Origin: Stemphylium vesicarium
Taxonomy: Eukaryota; Ascomycota; Dothideomycetes; Pleosporales; Pleosporaceae
Assembly (NCBI GenBank): GCA_004380135.1
Contig: QXCR01000133.1
Span: forward strand, 62,001-126,000
Reading direction: 5' to 3'
DNA: 64,000 nt
Shown here: piece by piece, positions 33,546 to 43,402 of the stretch
Layout: each line of letters begins with the position of its first letter
How positions within the stretch are numbered: position 1 is the first letter of the stretch
The notes under the pieces: model-generated
Told to the model about the DNA's origin: nothing
Seen by the model: the letters and a program-made list of their open reading frames with translations, nothing else
Databases searched by the model: none
Position numbers and translations under genes: made by a program

Positions 33546-34541
33546 CTACCCCTCATGTAGTACCGCGGCAGTATATCCCTTCTTTCCCGTACGGGCATTT
33601 TCTGCCCCACCTTTGAGCCAACAATTCGCTCCATTCTCCGTCTCGTACGTTTGGCAAAAATCCAAGTTGATGACAGCGGCTTTGCACATCCCATTCGCAC
33701 TGCTCATAGCACTGTACTGACTATAAGCGTCTACACACTGCTCCAGAGTATATGCAGTGAAGCTCATGAGATTAGTTTCATCAAGTATGTTGGTGCTATC
33801 GAGACAACTGTAAGTGTAACGGCCACTGATGGCCGATGTCTTGCCTTCCAAAAGGCTCGAAACGAGTAGCGTAGACGGACAGGTTGCGTTTATCGACTGA
33901 ACAGCGCCAAAGGGTCGCGCGGTGTATGTTATGTCAGTATCTTGATATTCGCTAGGATTATCCGCAGACGTAGGGGTAGAACTTGACCAAAAAGTCTCCT
34001 ACGGCGCATCCGCCGTAGTGCTTTCGTCCTCAGCAGCCGATCTGGCGGGATGTTAGGAACGAATGTGAGCCACACAGCGAAAAATAGCATCATACTGTTC
34101 AACTTCATCCTGTACATACAACGCTCCTCCTATACTCGACTCGATGAGCGTGCCTAATATGAATAATGTGAAGATGACGATGAACCAGAACTTGCATCGT
34201 CGGTGCGCGAAAAACTTCTTCAACATGTCCGGAGGCACTTCCGCCGTGGCGCCGTATTTGGATTGATCGCTGTGTGGGCCAGGACGAAAAGATATGCGTT
34301 CTTGAGACAGTCGTGTGCGCATAGACATACCATCAGCGTTTGAATGGTCATGGTGTTGTGGAAGCTTCGTATCGCCATGGATGGAGTATCGATTAACGGC
34401 CTCAGGGTAGGTCTCCGGATGTGCGATCTGCAGACCTTCGGATGATTTGAGTGATTCTCTAGGCCGCTCTTTCAGTGAGTTTTTGGACGCTTTCGAAGAC
34501 GCTGTAGATGACGCCTTTGCCATTTTTGAAGGGGCCATCAT
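33546..34541 (-). pseudogene. Single-pass membrane protein with in-frame stop
   Basis: Two exons in phase are joined by a 54-base intron (34042-34095, GTATGA...CGCCAG). Exon 1, from ATG 34541, encodes a Ser/Lys-rich cytoplasmic tail, then KFWFIVIFTLFILGTLI as a membrane segment. Exon 2 begins SAAEDESTTADAP and then meets TAG at 33999-34001. The same frame continues open for about 150 codons (ETFWSSSTPTSADN, then SGRYTYSCLDSTNILDETNL, and CKAAVINLDFCQTYETENGA with NCWLKGG) to a normal stop at 33546. The extracellular part has the regularly spaced cysteines and NCWLK ending of fungal PAN/apple-like modules, as in the gene at 46.6 kb. No alternative GT-AG pair removes the TAG. It is a recent pseudogene, a polymorphic null, a readthrough gene, or a sequence error. 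Confidence 0.6.
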
Positions 34542-35823
34542 GCATGCAGCCTTCAAGAAGGTCTGAGGTCGGAATTGGAGACGTTTGAGCAAGATTGCAT
34601 AACCGATCTGAGGGACCAAGCCAAGTTTATGTGCGATCCTTTACCGATGCCAGTCCTTACAAGTGATGTGCCTGTTCCCCAGGGCGCGCGTCTCAGAATG
34701 ACGCATATAGGTATACTTGCAGCACAATAGCGTGGGGTCGGCGAGATCTCATGGTCTGATCACTGCAGCCTCCGCATTGCAGATATGCAGGACGACGCCG
34801 ATGGGCTCTCTTACCCCGGGAAATAGGCGGACAATAAAGCACAAGCTTCAAATATTCCACGATTCATAGGCTCAAGATAGGCTGATCGGTTACGCCCATC
34901 TTGCTTAGAAGCCTTGATGGGGGAATCCCTTGCTGACCCTTTAATGTGTTTGCCCTTGCGCAAAGCTTGACTGTACCCTTATGCTGCAACCTTCAGATTT
35001 GGTTAGCGTTTTATGATGAACCGTGTGCTATTGAAACTGACAGACTCGCTTCGAGACCCAGTTCTTCAGGCCTTCCTCTGCCAATCTCGGGCTGACATTC
35101 TACTTCTTCACATGAGGATTTAGGAAGCACGGCATCACCCCTTAGGAAACAAGCGCGATAGAATTCGAAAACTGAAGGTAAATCAGCGGTGTTGTTCACG
35201 AGAAGGAACATATCTGTGGAGAATCAGGGTGTCTGATGGCTGCAGTGGCATTGTGTGCGGTCATCGCGAACTCTTCCTCATGCAATTCCGATATGGCCGA
35301 GTACTCGACAGCTGCTGTGTTGTAGAAATTAGAGCTGATATATGTAAGGAAGCTGTTGACGTAGTTGTCCTGTGTAAAAGTATTTGATCACCATGCGCAA
35401 GTTGTCGATGCTTGCGATGGATGATCAAACGCCGATGCGCAGAAAGAGGCGAGCACCGCCACCGCCACAGTGATGACGCACCTCTTAAACCTCGTCACAC
35501 GGACACACCACGCGCGAGAGCTTTTCCCAGATATCCTGCGATTCGTCTAGCGCTTCTACGTTCATCACATGCTGTGGCGCAGCTGCATCGTCACTTTTGT
35601 CCCATAGTGTGGCTACCGTACGCCTTACCTTCTTCATCATTCCCAGGCAGCAACATTAATCTAGTCCGAGTCGCTAGGACTGCAAGAGCTCTGGTTATCC
35701 TCATATCCAGGTCGTGGGATCATTTCTGGGTTTCTGCAAAGACTTTCTACATTCTTTGTGACCTCATCACCTGCTTGTAGCCGCCCGAAGCGCGTCGCCA
35801 CCCACTGAATCCTCAACCTCACG
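34542..35823. other. Intergenic stretch between divergent genes
   Basis: About 1.3 kb. An open frame at 35412-35780 has no splice signals or recognisable product and overlaps the likely promoter of the downstream gene. No gene is supported. Confidence 0.4.
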
Positions 35824-37653
35824 ATGGACTTTCCTCGCGGCCATGCGGCACTGCCGCTTACTGAGACGGATTTTCTGGACTTTTTTTACAACTATTTCAA
35901 AGCTGAATACTACCCCATCAGATCATTCTGGTCCACAGCAACCGCTTTCCCTCGCCAACCCGAGCGATGGATATCCATGGGCCATGAGCTCGCGCCACGA
36001 GTGGTCCGACCTGCGAACGCGCAAGCACAGAAAGATCTGGAGTCACTGGATTACTTCACGCGCAAGTGGAGACTGGATGCCGGATTTGTTAGAGGCTTGG
36101 TGATTAGGTTTTCCAAATACGAAGTACACGAAAGGCTGGAGAAGAAGCTGTATGAATGCGCCAGGCTGGATCTGATGGTTCGCAAAGCACTAAAAGAGAA
36201 GCATTTGATCGACGCGCTTTGGCCCAGTCCCGCGCCTCGGAACATCGTGAAAGAGTTATTGCAACAGGGTGTCCAGGTCCGGCAATGGTATGGCGACATG
36301 TTCCACAAGTACTTTAGCGTTCTGCACTCTCTCGATGATTTCAAAGTTCGTATAGAAGTCGACCACCACCTTAGATCTAGCGGGACCCTGATGCTACTCC
36401 CACACGTAGACCACTTGATATTCGGAGATGTGGATCCTATCATGCCAATAATCGCGAAAGGTGCTGGCTACTCGAACGCAAAGGGCTGGGAGAGAGGAAA
36501 CCGGAATGCGCAGGGCTTCGGCGAGCCCGAGAAGTTTGAGATCAGATTCGATGCGCCAGCTGATGTGACGGATACGTACACAAAGAGCGTGGTTCGACAG
36601 TGCCAGTGCAACAAGTGTGGAACAAAGAGGGATGTACAGGTCATGGTGTCTGTTGACCCGAATCCAGGTGTTACAACAAGCGGACCTGTTACATCTCCAG
36701 AGAGAAGGCGAGATACAGGACCGCCTACTTCCAGGGCTGGACAGCGATACAGCCCGGGATATCAGATGCCGGGTCAGCCTGAGCCTGCACCATTGCGTCA
36801 ACCACCTCGACCACGCCCAGCAGTCCAGGATCCTGAAGTGGCACGCCCATCAACACCAGACCTCAAAAAGCAGTGCCCGCGATGCACCTTCCTCAACCAT
36901 CCAAATCTGACTGCCTGCGAGATGTGTGAGGCTCCTCTACCCGAGTCCACCATCAGCAAACCACCCAGTCCCGTAGCCGTCCGAAGAACGCCTTCGCACT
37001 CACACTCGACGTCAGAGCCTCCGCCAACTGCCCCGAACCCACGACAAGAAGCACTGAAGAAAGACCAAAGACCAGGAACACTGAACAGGCATAGCCTCAG
37101 CTCCAGCCTCTTCTCCATTTTCCCATTCTCGCAGCAACAGCAGCAGGAGCACCACGCCAAGGTCCCACCAACCCAAAAGGTCGATACCGAACCAGCAGTC
37201 CAGTCCAGTTCTCGACAACCACAACCGGAAGAAGACCGGCCTTTATCCAAGCAAGAAAAGAGACCTCAGGCCGACGCTTCATTGCATCAGCAACAGCAAA
37301 AGCAACCGCAGGTAGAAAACGTCTCGGATCCAGAACTATCCCACCATCCCGAAATGACGATGATGCCTCTAACACCCTCGCCGCCATCATCCGCTGCTAA
37401 GCGTCCCGCCCCCGCTGGTCTACCCAGCAATCTAATGGACGACTTTGTACCTGTGTCGCCGGCGTTCCCGAAAGAAGAGGAGGATGAAGATGCAGGGTGG
37501 GGTTCTATGAGTCGGGAGGAAGCGAGACAAGGTGATGAGAGTAGTGATGACGATAATGAAGAGGTGAAGGATGGCAAGGGGAAGAGGGGGATGATTGATT
37601 TAGATGCTGTGGCGAGGGAAGAAGCTGATGTTTGGGGCGATAGAGATGATTGA
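35824..37653 (+). CDS. RanBP2-type zinc finger protein
   Basis: An intron-free gene of 609 residues. The N-terminal third is an ordered helical region (FLDFFYNYFKAEYYPIRSFW, RGLVIRFSKYEVHERLEKKL), followed by a Cys pair in CQCNKCGTKRDVQ at about 260. A RanBP2-type zinc finger lies at about residues 350-370, with CPRCTFLNHPNLTACEMC in the C-x2-C-x10-C-x2-C spacing that in other proteins binds ubiquitin or single-stranded RNA. The rest is disordered: Pro/Ser/Gln-rich with two Gln runs, then an acidic C-terminus (KEEEDEDAGWGSMSREEARQ, DDDNEEVKDG). Function is unknown; a ubiquitin or trafficking adaptor is possible. The start MDFPRGHAAL is the first ATG of the frame and is preceded by stops. Confidence 0.75.
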   Translation: MDFPRGHAALPLTETDFLDFFYNYFKAEYYPIRSFWSTATAFPRQPERWISMGHELAPRVVRPANAQAQKDLESLDYFTRKWRLDAGFVRGLVIRFSKYEVHERLEKKLYECARLDLMVRKALKEKHLIDALWPSPAPRNIVKELLQQGVQVRQWYGDMFHKYFSVLHSLDDFKVRIEVDHHLRSSGTLMLLPHVDHLIFGDVDPIMPIIAKGAGYSNAKGWERGNRNAQGFGEPEKFEIRFDAPADVTDTYTKSVVRQCQCNKCGTKRDVQVMVSVDPNPGVTTSGPVTSPERRRDTGPPTSRAGQRYSPGYQMPGQPEPAPLRQPPRPRPAVQDPEVARPSTPDLKKQCPRCTFLNHPNLTACEMCEAPLPESTISKPPSPVAVRRTPSHSHSTSEPPPTAPNPRQEALKKDQRPGTLNRHSLSSSLFSIFPFSQQQQQEHHAKVPPTQKVDTEPAVQSSSRQPQPEEDRPLSKQEKRPQADASLHQQQQKQPQVENVSDPELSHHPEMTMMPLTPSPPSSAAKRPAPAGLPSNLMDDFVPVSPAFPKEEEDEDAGWGSMSREEARQGDESSDDDNEEVKDGKGKRGMIDLDAVAREEADVWGDRDD

Positions 37654-38084
37654 TTTAATGTCATGTATTTGTGTTTGGCTTGAGCGATAGGCGTTAGGGA
37701 AATCTTTGGCCAAATAAACACAACGATTGGAATATTCACTCACCCACCGCTGATCAACATGATGTAACAAGAGCATCTGATGTGAGATTACAGAGGTTTC
37801 ACATTCCTAGTTCCAATAGTTCACTTTGTTGTTTATACTCCCAAAACACCACTCATTACCAAATCACCCCCAGTCTTCAGCAAGCGCGAGAAAAAAAAAT
37901 GGGGAGACGCATAGCTGGTCCCGTACAAACTCCTCGCTCATGGTGTTTTTCCCCCTGCTGCAATGCACCATGTGCCGAGACTGTATTTACCTCTACCATC
38001 CAATGTGCGCACTCTCTGTACCCTGTTGAGTGTCCATGAGCACCCAATAGAAATGCCTTGAATCAGACTTTCTCAACAACTGTC
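37654..38084. other. Intergenic stretch between convergent genes
   Basis: About 430 bases of 3' flank of the zinc finger gene and of GLO3. No gene supported. Confidence 0.4.
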
Positions 38085-39729
38085 CTACGAGTTGAGGTAG
38101 TTTCGAACAGCGCCTTGTAGCTTGGTAGCGCCTTCGCCGAGCATGTTGGTCAGGTTCTCGAGGTCGTCGCCAGCGGTGAGACCGAATTTGCGAACGAAAT
38201 CCTTAGCGGCAGTCTCCAGGTCGCCATAGTCTTCTTCCGCGACGTCGTCTTCAGGGCGACCAAAGTATGCGTTGGAGGAGATTGCGCTTGCGCCTTCGAA
38301 GCCTGTAAAAAAAGTTAGCAAACACGATCTGCATGAGTAGGGTCGCAAAGCACGCATACCTGATAACCTCTCCTTTGCCTGCGCAGTAGCTGAAGGGTCG
38401 AATGCATTACGACCAAAGAACTCATCACTCGAGATACCCTTCTGGGTACCAAACTTGGCACGCGCATACTTCTCGTCGTCATCTTGAGCGGGCTTGCCCA
38501 CGCTTCCGAAGCCTCCCATCTTCTTCTGCGCAACGGGCTTCTTCGCAGCGCCTACTTGTCCAAATCCTAGACGTTGTACACCCATACCTAGCCTCTCCAT
38601 GTCTTGGCTTGAGCGCTCAGTTTTGGAAGTCGAACCGAAACCACCACGCGGTGGCGATACAGGAGTAGGGGAGACGATGGTTGATGCTTCGGGGGCTTTC
38701 GACTTGGTGGCTGCGGCAGCTTCTGCGGCTTCGGCGTCGGGGTCGTAGCCCAACTTCTCGATGCGCTCTGCTTCTTCACGAGCCTTTCGCTCTGCTTCCT
38801 CGAAATCGAGCCCGCCATCGGCAGCGACCACCTTCTTTGCGCCAAGACCCTTTTTCTTTGCTCCGAGGATGTTCTTCTTCGGCGCAGCGCCTGCAGTCGT
38901 CTTTCGTACTGCGGCAGGCTTTGCAGCAGGTGTGCTGGCCTCAGAGCCCCCAGCGAGTGGCGATTTCGGGCGATCTGTCCCGTTGCCATTGGCGCCTGGC
39001 TTGAGGAAAGGCGAGCCGACCTTGGGTGTGCCAGTGCGGGATGGTGGGTTCGAGGGGCGCTTGATAGTGGGCTTGTCCCATGAGGAGAAAAAGTCGTCGT
39101 CCTCACCGGCGGGAGTGTTGGTTCCGTCGCTGCCAGTCTCGGGGACATCGGTGATTACAACTTCATCGGGATACCTAGTGCGACCATGTTAGTCTATGCA
39201 CCGGCGCAGTGAAGCGAAAACATACATCCTAGCATCTGCGGCGCAACGCCTGGTGAGCTCCTCCTTGTACTTGGTGGCGGCATTGCTGGTGTATTTGGCT
39301 TTGTGGTCCTTGCTGGCGAGAGCGGCAGAGCCTCCATGTGATTGAAAGTACTTGGTCGCGCTTTCGTTACCGCCGACCTTCATAATTCGTAGTTGGTCCC
39401 ATTGCCAAACTGTCTTCAATCAATACATATCCTTAATTTACATGCCCGCGAGGCCTCAGGGTGACGTACTGTCGAGGTTGGTGGAACGGACGAACGAGAT
39501 GTGGACACCCATGTTACGATGGTTGGACGAGCAGTCGAGACAGAGGTAGATACCGAAAGGTACAGAGCTCCATGTTGGATTCTTTGCGCCGCAGTCGAAG
39601 CATATCTAGACAGGCATTAGGTGTCGTCCGAAGCGCGGGCTACTGGAGAATACCTACTTTGTTCGCGGGCTTTGATTTCAATTTGGTAAAGATATTTTGC
39701 GACTGCGTCTTAGTCGCGAGAGCGGCCAT
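38085..39729 (-). CDS. GLO3: ARF GTPase-activating protein Glo3 type (ArfGAP2/3)
   Basis: Five exons (39658-39729, 39470-39605, 39226-39409, 38360-39174, 38085-38302) give 474 residues, with all junctions GT-AG and in phase. Glo3 activates GTP hydrolysis by Arf1 on COPI coats in Golgi-to-ER retrieval. The ArfGAP zinc finger has the required C-x2-C-x16-C-x2-C spacing: CFDC followed by CLDCSSNHRNMGVHISFVRS with the catalytic arginine. The block DIWQWDQLRIMKVGGNESAT follows. A basic Ala/Lys/Gly-rich middle region contains PKKNILGAKKKGLGAKKV. The Glo3 motif region is at the C-terminus (KFGTQKGISSDEFFGRNAFD and SGFEGASAISSNAYFGR). It is divergent from the DUF1989 gene. Confidence 0.93.
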
Positions 39730-40359
39730 GGTGAAGACTGGGTAGGAATGGTGCGAGTTGGCGGTAAAGGAGTCGAGAGCTGTAGTGGGGATAATTTGGG
39801 TTGCTGCGCTCGGGAATGCTAGGGTGGCCGTTCAATGGAAGCCCCAGGGCCGCGACCTTGACACGTGACAGCGTTTGGTACCGCAATGTCGCGACTCCCC
39901 GCCGCCTTCACACTGCGCTTCGCAATTTTGATGACGCCTTGCAAACCTCATGTACTCGACGTCTAGTTCTCCATAGATTTCCAATACAGTATGAATGCGC
40001 TTTCGATACCAGGGAAGATGAGAGCCTACAACACTACCCAAAGCCATACACGGTGACCCTTCGCGTCTGCGGCGCGCGCCTCCAGCCATACCACGTCAAT
40101 ACATTTAGCATATCATCTTGCTGGGCGCCAAAGATTTAATCACTTATCTCGCACCAAACTACACAGCCACAGACCAAATGCAGGATCCCGCCTTCCTATC
40201 TTCCCGTCCCACGGCGCCTGGCGCGACAGCACAAGTGGGGTAGGCATGTATATCTCTAGGCGCACCTCACCCGTCAGTGTATCGCATCTCTCCGTACATA
40301 GTTCTACAGAATCTCACCGTCAGAACCAGCAGATTCAGGCATACATCTCAACGTCTATA
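39730..40359. promoter_or_regulatory. Divergent promoter region, GLO3 and DUF1989 gene
   Basis: About 630 bases between two divergent start codons. A frame opening from 40246 is in phase with the DUF1989 gene but its first 38 codons do not match the family and are probably leader sequence. Confidence 0.4.
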
Positions 40360-41130
40360 ATGTCTCCCACAACCCAAACCGTCCCTGCCCGACGCGGAGC
40401 AGCCACCCTCGTCAAAGCCGGGCAGAAGATCAAGATCACGAACACGCACGGCAATCAAGTAGTCGATACATGGGCTCTCGCTCTTCCTTCAACTACGCTT
40501 ATGACCGCGTCTTCAAAAGTCGAGGGAGCACTCTATCCCAACGCGACGACCGACTCGCCCTCCAAATACTCGGCTGCTGCCAATAACGCTGCCAGCGCAC
40601 CCGAATACATGTCCATGTGCCACTGCCGAGCGACGCTATTGAAAGTGACGCCTGGAGTAGGTGATGTGATGGTTAGTCAGAAGCGGGCGCCCATGGTGAA
40701 GTTGCTGGAGGATACAAGCCCAGGGGTGCATGATACGTTGATTGCAGCATGTGATAGATGGCGGTACAGCGAACTGGGTGTTCAGGGGTACCATGAAAGC
40801 TGTACGGACAACTTCTGGGACGCTCTACACACTCTCTCCATGGAGTCGTCCTTGGCCGCTGAAGAAAAGGATGCACTTGAAGGGCTGCAGGGAAAGTTCG
40901 GAGGTAGAGTTCCGGATCCTTTCAACTTGTTCATGAACATACCCATCACACAAGAAGGCGAGGGTGCGAAGCGCGGTGTGAGCTTCGAAGAGCCGAAGAC
41001 AAAGCCTGGAGACTACGTGGTGCTAGAGGCGCTTAGAGACGTGGTCGTGGTGATGAGTGCATGCCCACAAGACGTTCTTACCATCAACGGCAAGAACCCT
41101 GTAGACGCGCATTTCCAGATTCTAGACTGA
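40360..41130 (+). CDS. DUF1989 / urea carboxylase-associated family protein
   Basis: An intron-free gene. I chose ATG 40360 (MSPTTQTVPARRGAATLVKA), giving 256 residues; an upstream in-frame ATG at 40246 adds 38 low-complexity residues unlike the family. Family features are the GxAxxVKxGQxIxIxNxxGxQVVDTWA block near the N-terminus (KAGQKIKITNTHGNQVVDTW), CHCRATLLKVTPGVGDVMVS in the centre, the cysteine-bearing SCTDNFWDAL segment, DPFNLFMNIPI, and a final MSACPQDVLTINGKNP. In bacteria such proteins accompany urea carboxylase and related amide metabolism. In fungi the substrate is not established. No neighbouring gene points to a pathway. Confidence 0.88.
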   Translation: MSPTTQTVPARRGAATLVKAGQKIKITNTHGNQVVDTWALALPSTTLMTASSKVEGALYPNATTDSPSKYSAAANNAASAPEYMSMCHCRATLLKVTPGVGDVMVSQKRAPMVKLLEDTSPGVHDTLIAACDRWRYSELGVQGYHESCTDNFWDALHTLSMESSLAAEEKDALEGLQGKFGGRVPDPFNLFMNIPITQEGEGAKRGVSFEEPKTKPGDYVVLEALRDVVVVMSACPQDVLTINGKNPVDAHFQILD

Positions 41131-41206
41131 ACAGTGAGGACAATGTCAGTAGATTGGTGCTGCATTGGTTAGCAATAATCGCATGTCTGGATGGATTATG
41201 CTCAAT

Positions 41207-43081
41207 CTAATATATCCACAACGAATTCGGATCTCCAAGTTCTAAACTCACAAAGAACGTGAAAACCAAACAACCACCTATAAGCCCCAGTCTGAATCCC
41301 CAATACATCGTTTGCATTAATGTGCTCTTTCTCTCTCCCATGTTCAACATCTGCCTTGCATGAGGCCATTTCCCGACAATCAGTGCGGCTGCATACCAGG
41401 CCGTTAGATGAAACAAGGAAGCTAGCGGCATGATGCCCAGAATCCATATGACGAAGAGTCTACTGCGAAGGATGCTAGAGATGCCAAGAAATTCGCCCAA
41501 GTCGGTGAGAAAGTACAACGTCATGGTGCTGACCATGAGAATCTGGCTGATAAGGAGGGTGATGTGGTCATGGTACCAGGGGCAGGAGGATATGTCCGCG
41601 GAGGGATCTATGGGGAGATCAACGAGTTGGTCTGGTGCGTGATCACGAACATCATGGGAGGATGTGCTCTCATGGGTTGCGGTCTCGTATGCGTGAGCAA
41701 CATTTGCGCTCTGCTGCGCATCCTCTTCTCGATTGCGTGCAGGCTGCATCCTATCCTCTTCCTTGACGTCTTCTTCAAGGTATGTTTGCGCCATGGAGAG
41801 CAGCGGCAATACAAGCAGTATCAACGGCAGGGTCTGGCCAAACGACCAGTAATTCTCTTCGGAGAGCTTTTGATTGTATGTCACGTTGTTGCCGTCGAAA
41901 TTCCATGTTGCGGCCGCACGCGTCTCCCAGATTTTGATTGTGCCCCAGGCCATAGCAAAGGTCAGCCAAAGTATTTCCAGTAGCATCGAAAGACATATGT
42001 CATAGAAGGCGCAAATACTGATGAAGATGGCGTACGAAAGCAAGTACGGTATGTGCCAGAGAACGGCATCGAGCATACGAGGTGATGCCGTCTTGCGCTT
42101 CATGTAATCAAGGAAGTTTCTAAGTTTTAGACCAGTCCGCATTCGAAGGTTTTCCATCGGGATGCCTTCAGAAGGACTGATTAATCGCATGCCGCAGTAG
42201 ATGTACGAGACGGCGAGGATGCCCACGGAGAAGATCATCGACCAAAGTTTGGAGCCTTGTCGTGTGAACGAGGGCCTGCTAAGTTCTTCGTAGAAACAGA
42301 CGGCATGCAGTCCAGGATAGTAGCCCTCGCTGTCGTCAGGGTCCCTGTTGAGCCACATTCTTGATCCAGTTGGTAGTAATGCAGTAATCAACAATGAACC
42401 AAGAAGCACCATGAAACCCAGGCGAATGTAGCGCATGCCGTTTTTCATCTGGGGAGAGCCTGCGAGGAAACTCATGGCGGACACGAACGAGAAACTTCCG
42501 AACCACGCGATGAAGACCATGACTTGCCAATGATATGCAGATAGGCCACACTTGAGTTGCGAGTAGCCGGCAAGCAGTAAGCCAGAGCCTGTGACCAAGT
42601 TCAGGTCGCTGAGAATCAGTACGGACTTTTCCAGAGCACTCTCAAAACGCTTGCTAGGAATCCACGATACAACATGAGACCGGATGAAGGTAAGGAGCCC
42701 ATGGTCGATTATGTTGATGGATTCGTGGCTTTTATTAGTTATGCGCCGGGTGTTGTGGACCGTAATGTAATGGAGGATCAGCAGCAGTAGTGTCAAATAA
42801 GCCGAGAGTGAGTAGCCCAAGATGACCTGTAACGAGGAAGTTAGTTGCAAGTATGCCTGGTGTTTGTCAGTACTCACGCCAATGCCCGATAGATCCGTAT
42901 TGGGAAGGAGTGGGGGGACGTCTTTTAGCGCGGTGAGGTTGCTCAAGTAAAGCCATCCACACTCCGGCGACTGGCATTGCGATGCAGCTTTCTTCATTGT
43001 AAGATTCAAGGCCAGCTGATTCGCAACCATGTATGGAGCCGGTGAGAGATTCCCGGAGTCATGGGCATGATAGCGATGCAA
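41207..43081 (-). CDS. Multi-pass membrane protein, unknown function
   Basis: Two exons (42878-43081 and 41207-42826) separated by a 51-base intron (42827-42877, GTGAGT...TTACAG) give 607 residues. The intron is a multiple of three and free of stops, so an unspliced reading would insert 17 residues. About nine hydrophobic segments are visible, for example VILGYSLSAYLTLLLLILHY, HWQVMVFIAWFGSFSFVSAM, YIRLGFMVLLGSLLITALL, LWSMIFSVGILAVSYIYCGM, YLLSYAIFISICAFYDICL, LPLILLVLPLLSMAQTYL and GFRLGLIGGCLVFTFFVSL. A hydrophilic acidic loop (EEDVKEEDRMQPARNREED) lies before the last segments. I do not recognise the family. It is divergent from NOG1, with 321 bases between start codons. Confidence 0.75.
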   Translation of the reverse strand: MHRYHAHDSGNLSPAPYMVANQLALNLTMKKAASQCQSPECGWLYLSNLTALKDVPPLLPNTDLSGIGVSTDKHQAYLQLTSSLQVILGYSLSAYLTLLLLILHYITVHNTRRITNKSHESINIIDHGLLTFIRSHVVSWIPSKRFESALEKSVLILSDLNLVTGSGLLLAGYSQLKCGLSAYHWQVMVFIAWFGSFSFVSAMSFLAGSPQMKNGMRYIRLGFMVLLGSLLITALLPTGSRMWLNRDPDDSEGYYPGLHAVCFYEELSRPSFTRQGSKLWSMIFSVGILAVSYIYCGMRLISPSEGIPMENLRMRTGLKLRNFLDYMKRKTASPRMLDAVLWHIPYLLSYAIFISICAFYDICLSMLLEILWLTFAMAWGTIKIWETRAAATWNFDGNNVTYNQKLSEENYWSFGQTLPLILLVLPLLSMAQTYLEEDVKEEDRMQPARNREEDAQQSANVAHAYETATHESTSSHDVRDHAPDQLVDLPIDPSADISSCPWYHDHITLLISQILMVSTMTLYFLTDLGEFLGISSILRSRLFVIWILGIMPLASLFHLTAWYAAALIVGKWPHARQMLNMGERKSTLMQTMYWGFRLGLIGGCLVFTFFVSLELGDPNSLWIY

Positions 43082-43402
43082 GCTGTTGTTGATGCCTCGG
43101 GCGTGCAGGAAAGGAAACCGCCATGACCGGACTAGGGAGTATTACCGGCGGGAATCAGAGCGCTAAGGTGCTGTAAAAAAATACATCCCTACTAGTCATC
43201 GTGAGCAGTTAGTGTATCAAGGGACGGTGGTTTCCAGCCCGCGGGCTGTCTGGATATGGCACTAGCGCACATGAGGCGAACTGCCGCTTGGCGGTGGGGA
43301 ATATTTTTTGGTATCGATAGGTAGCGCCTCGAACTTTTTGCCAGCCCTTCCCATTGAAGCGCAGACGGCTTCAACCACACCAGCACACGCGCAGCCGCCA
43401 AA
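43082..43402. promoter_or_regulatory. Divergent promoter of the membrane protein and NOG1
   Basis: The 321 bases between divergent starts must hold both promoters. A long minus-strand frame (43262-44629) entering this region is an antisense shadow of NOG1. Confidence 0.4.

Noticed and set aside
35285..35335. tRNA-like A box (GATATGGCCGAGTACTCGAC)
   Set aside because: No B box, no pairing acceptor stem and no terminator follow.
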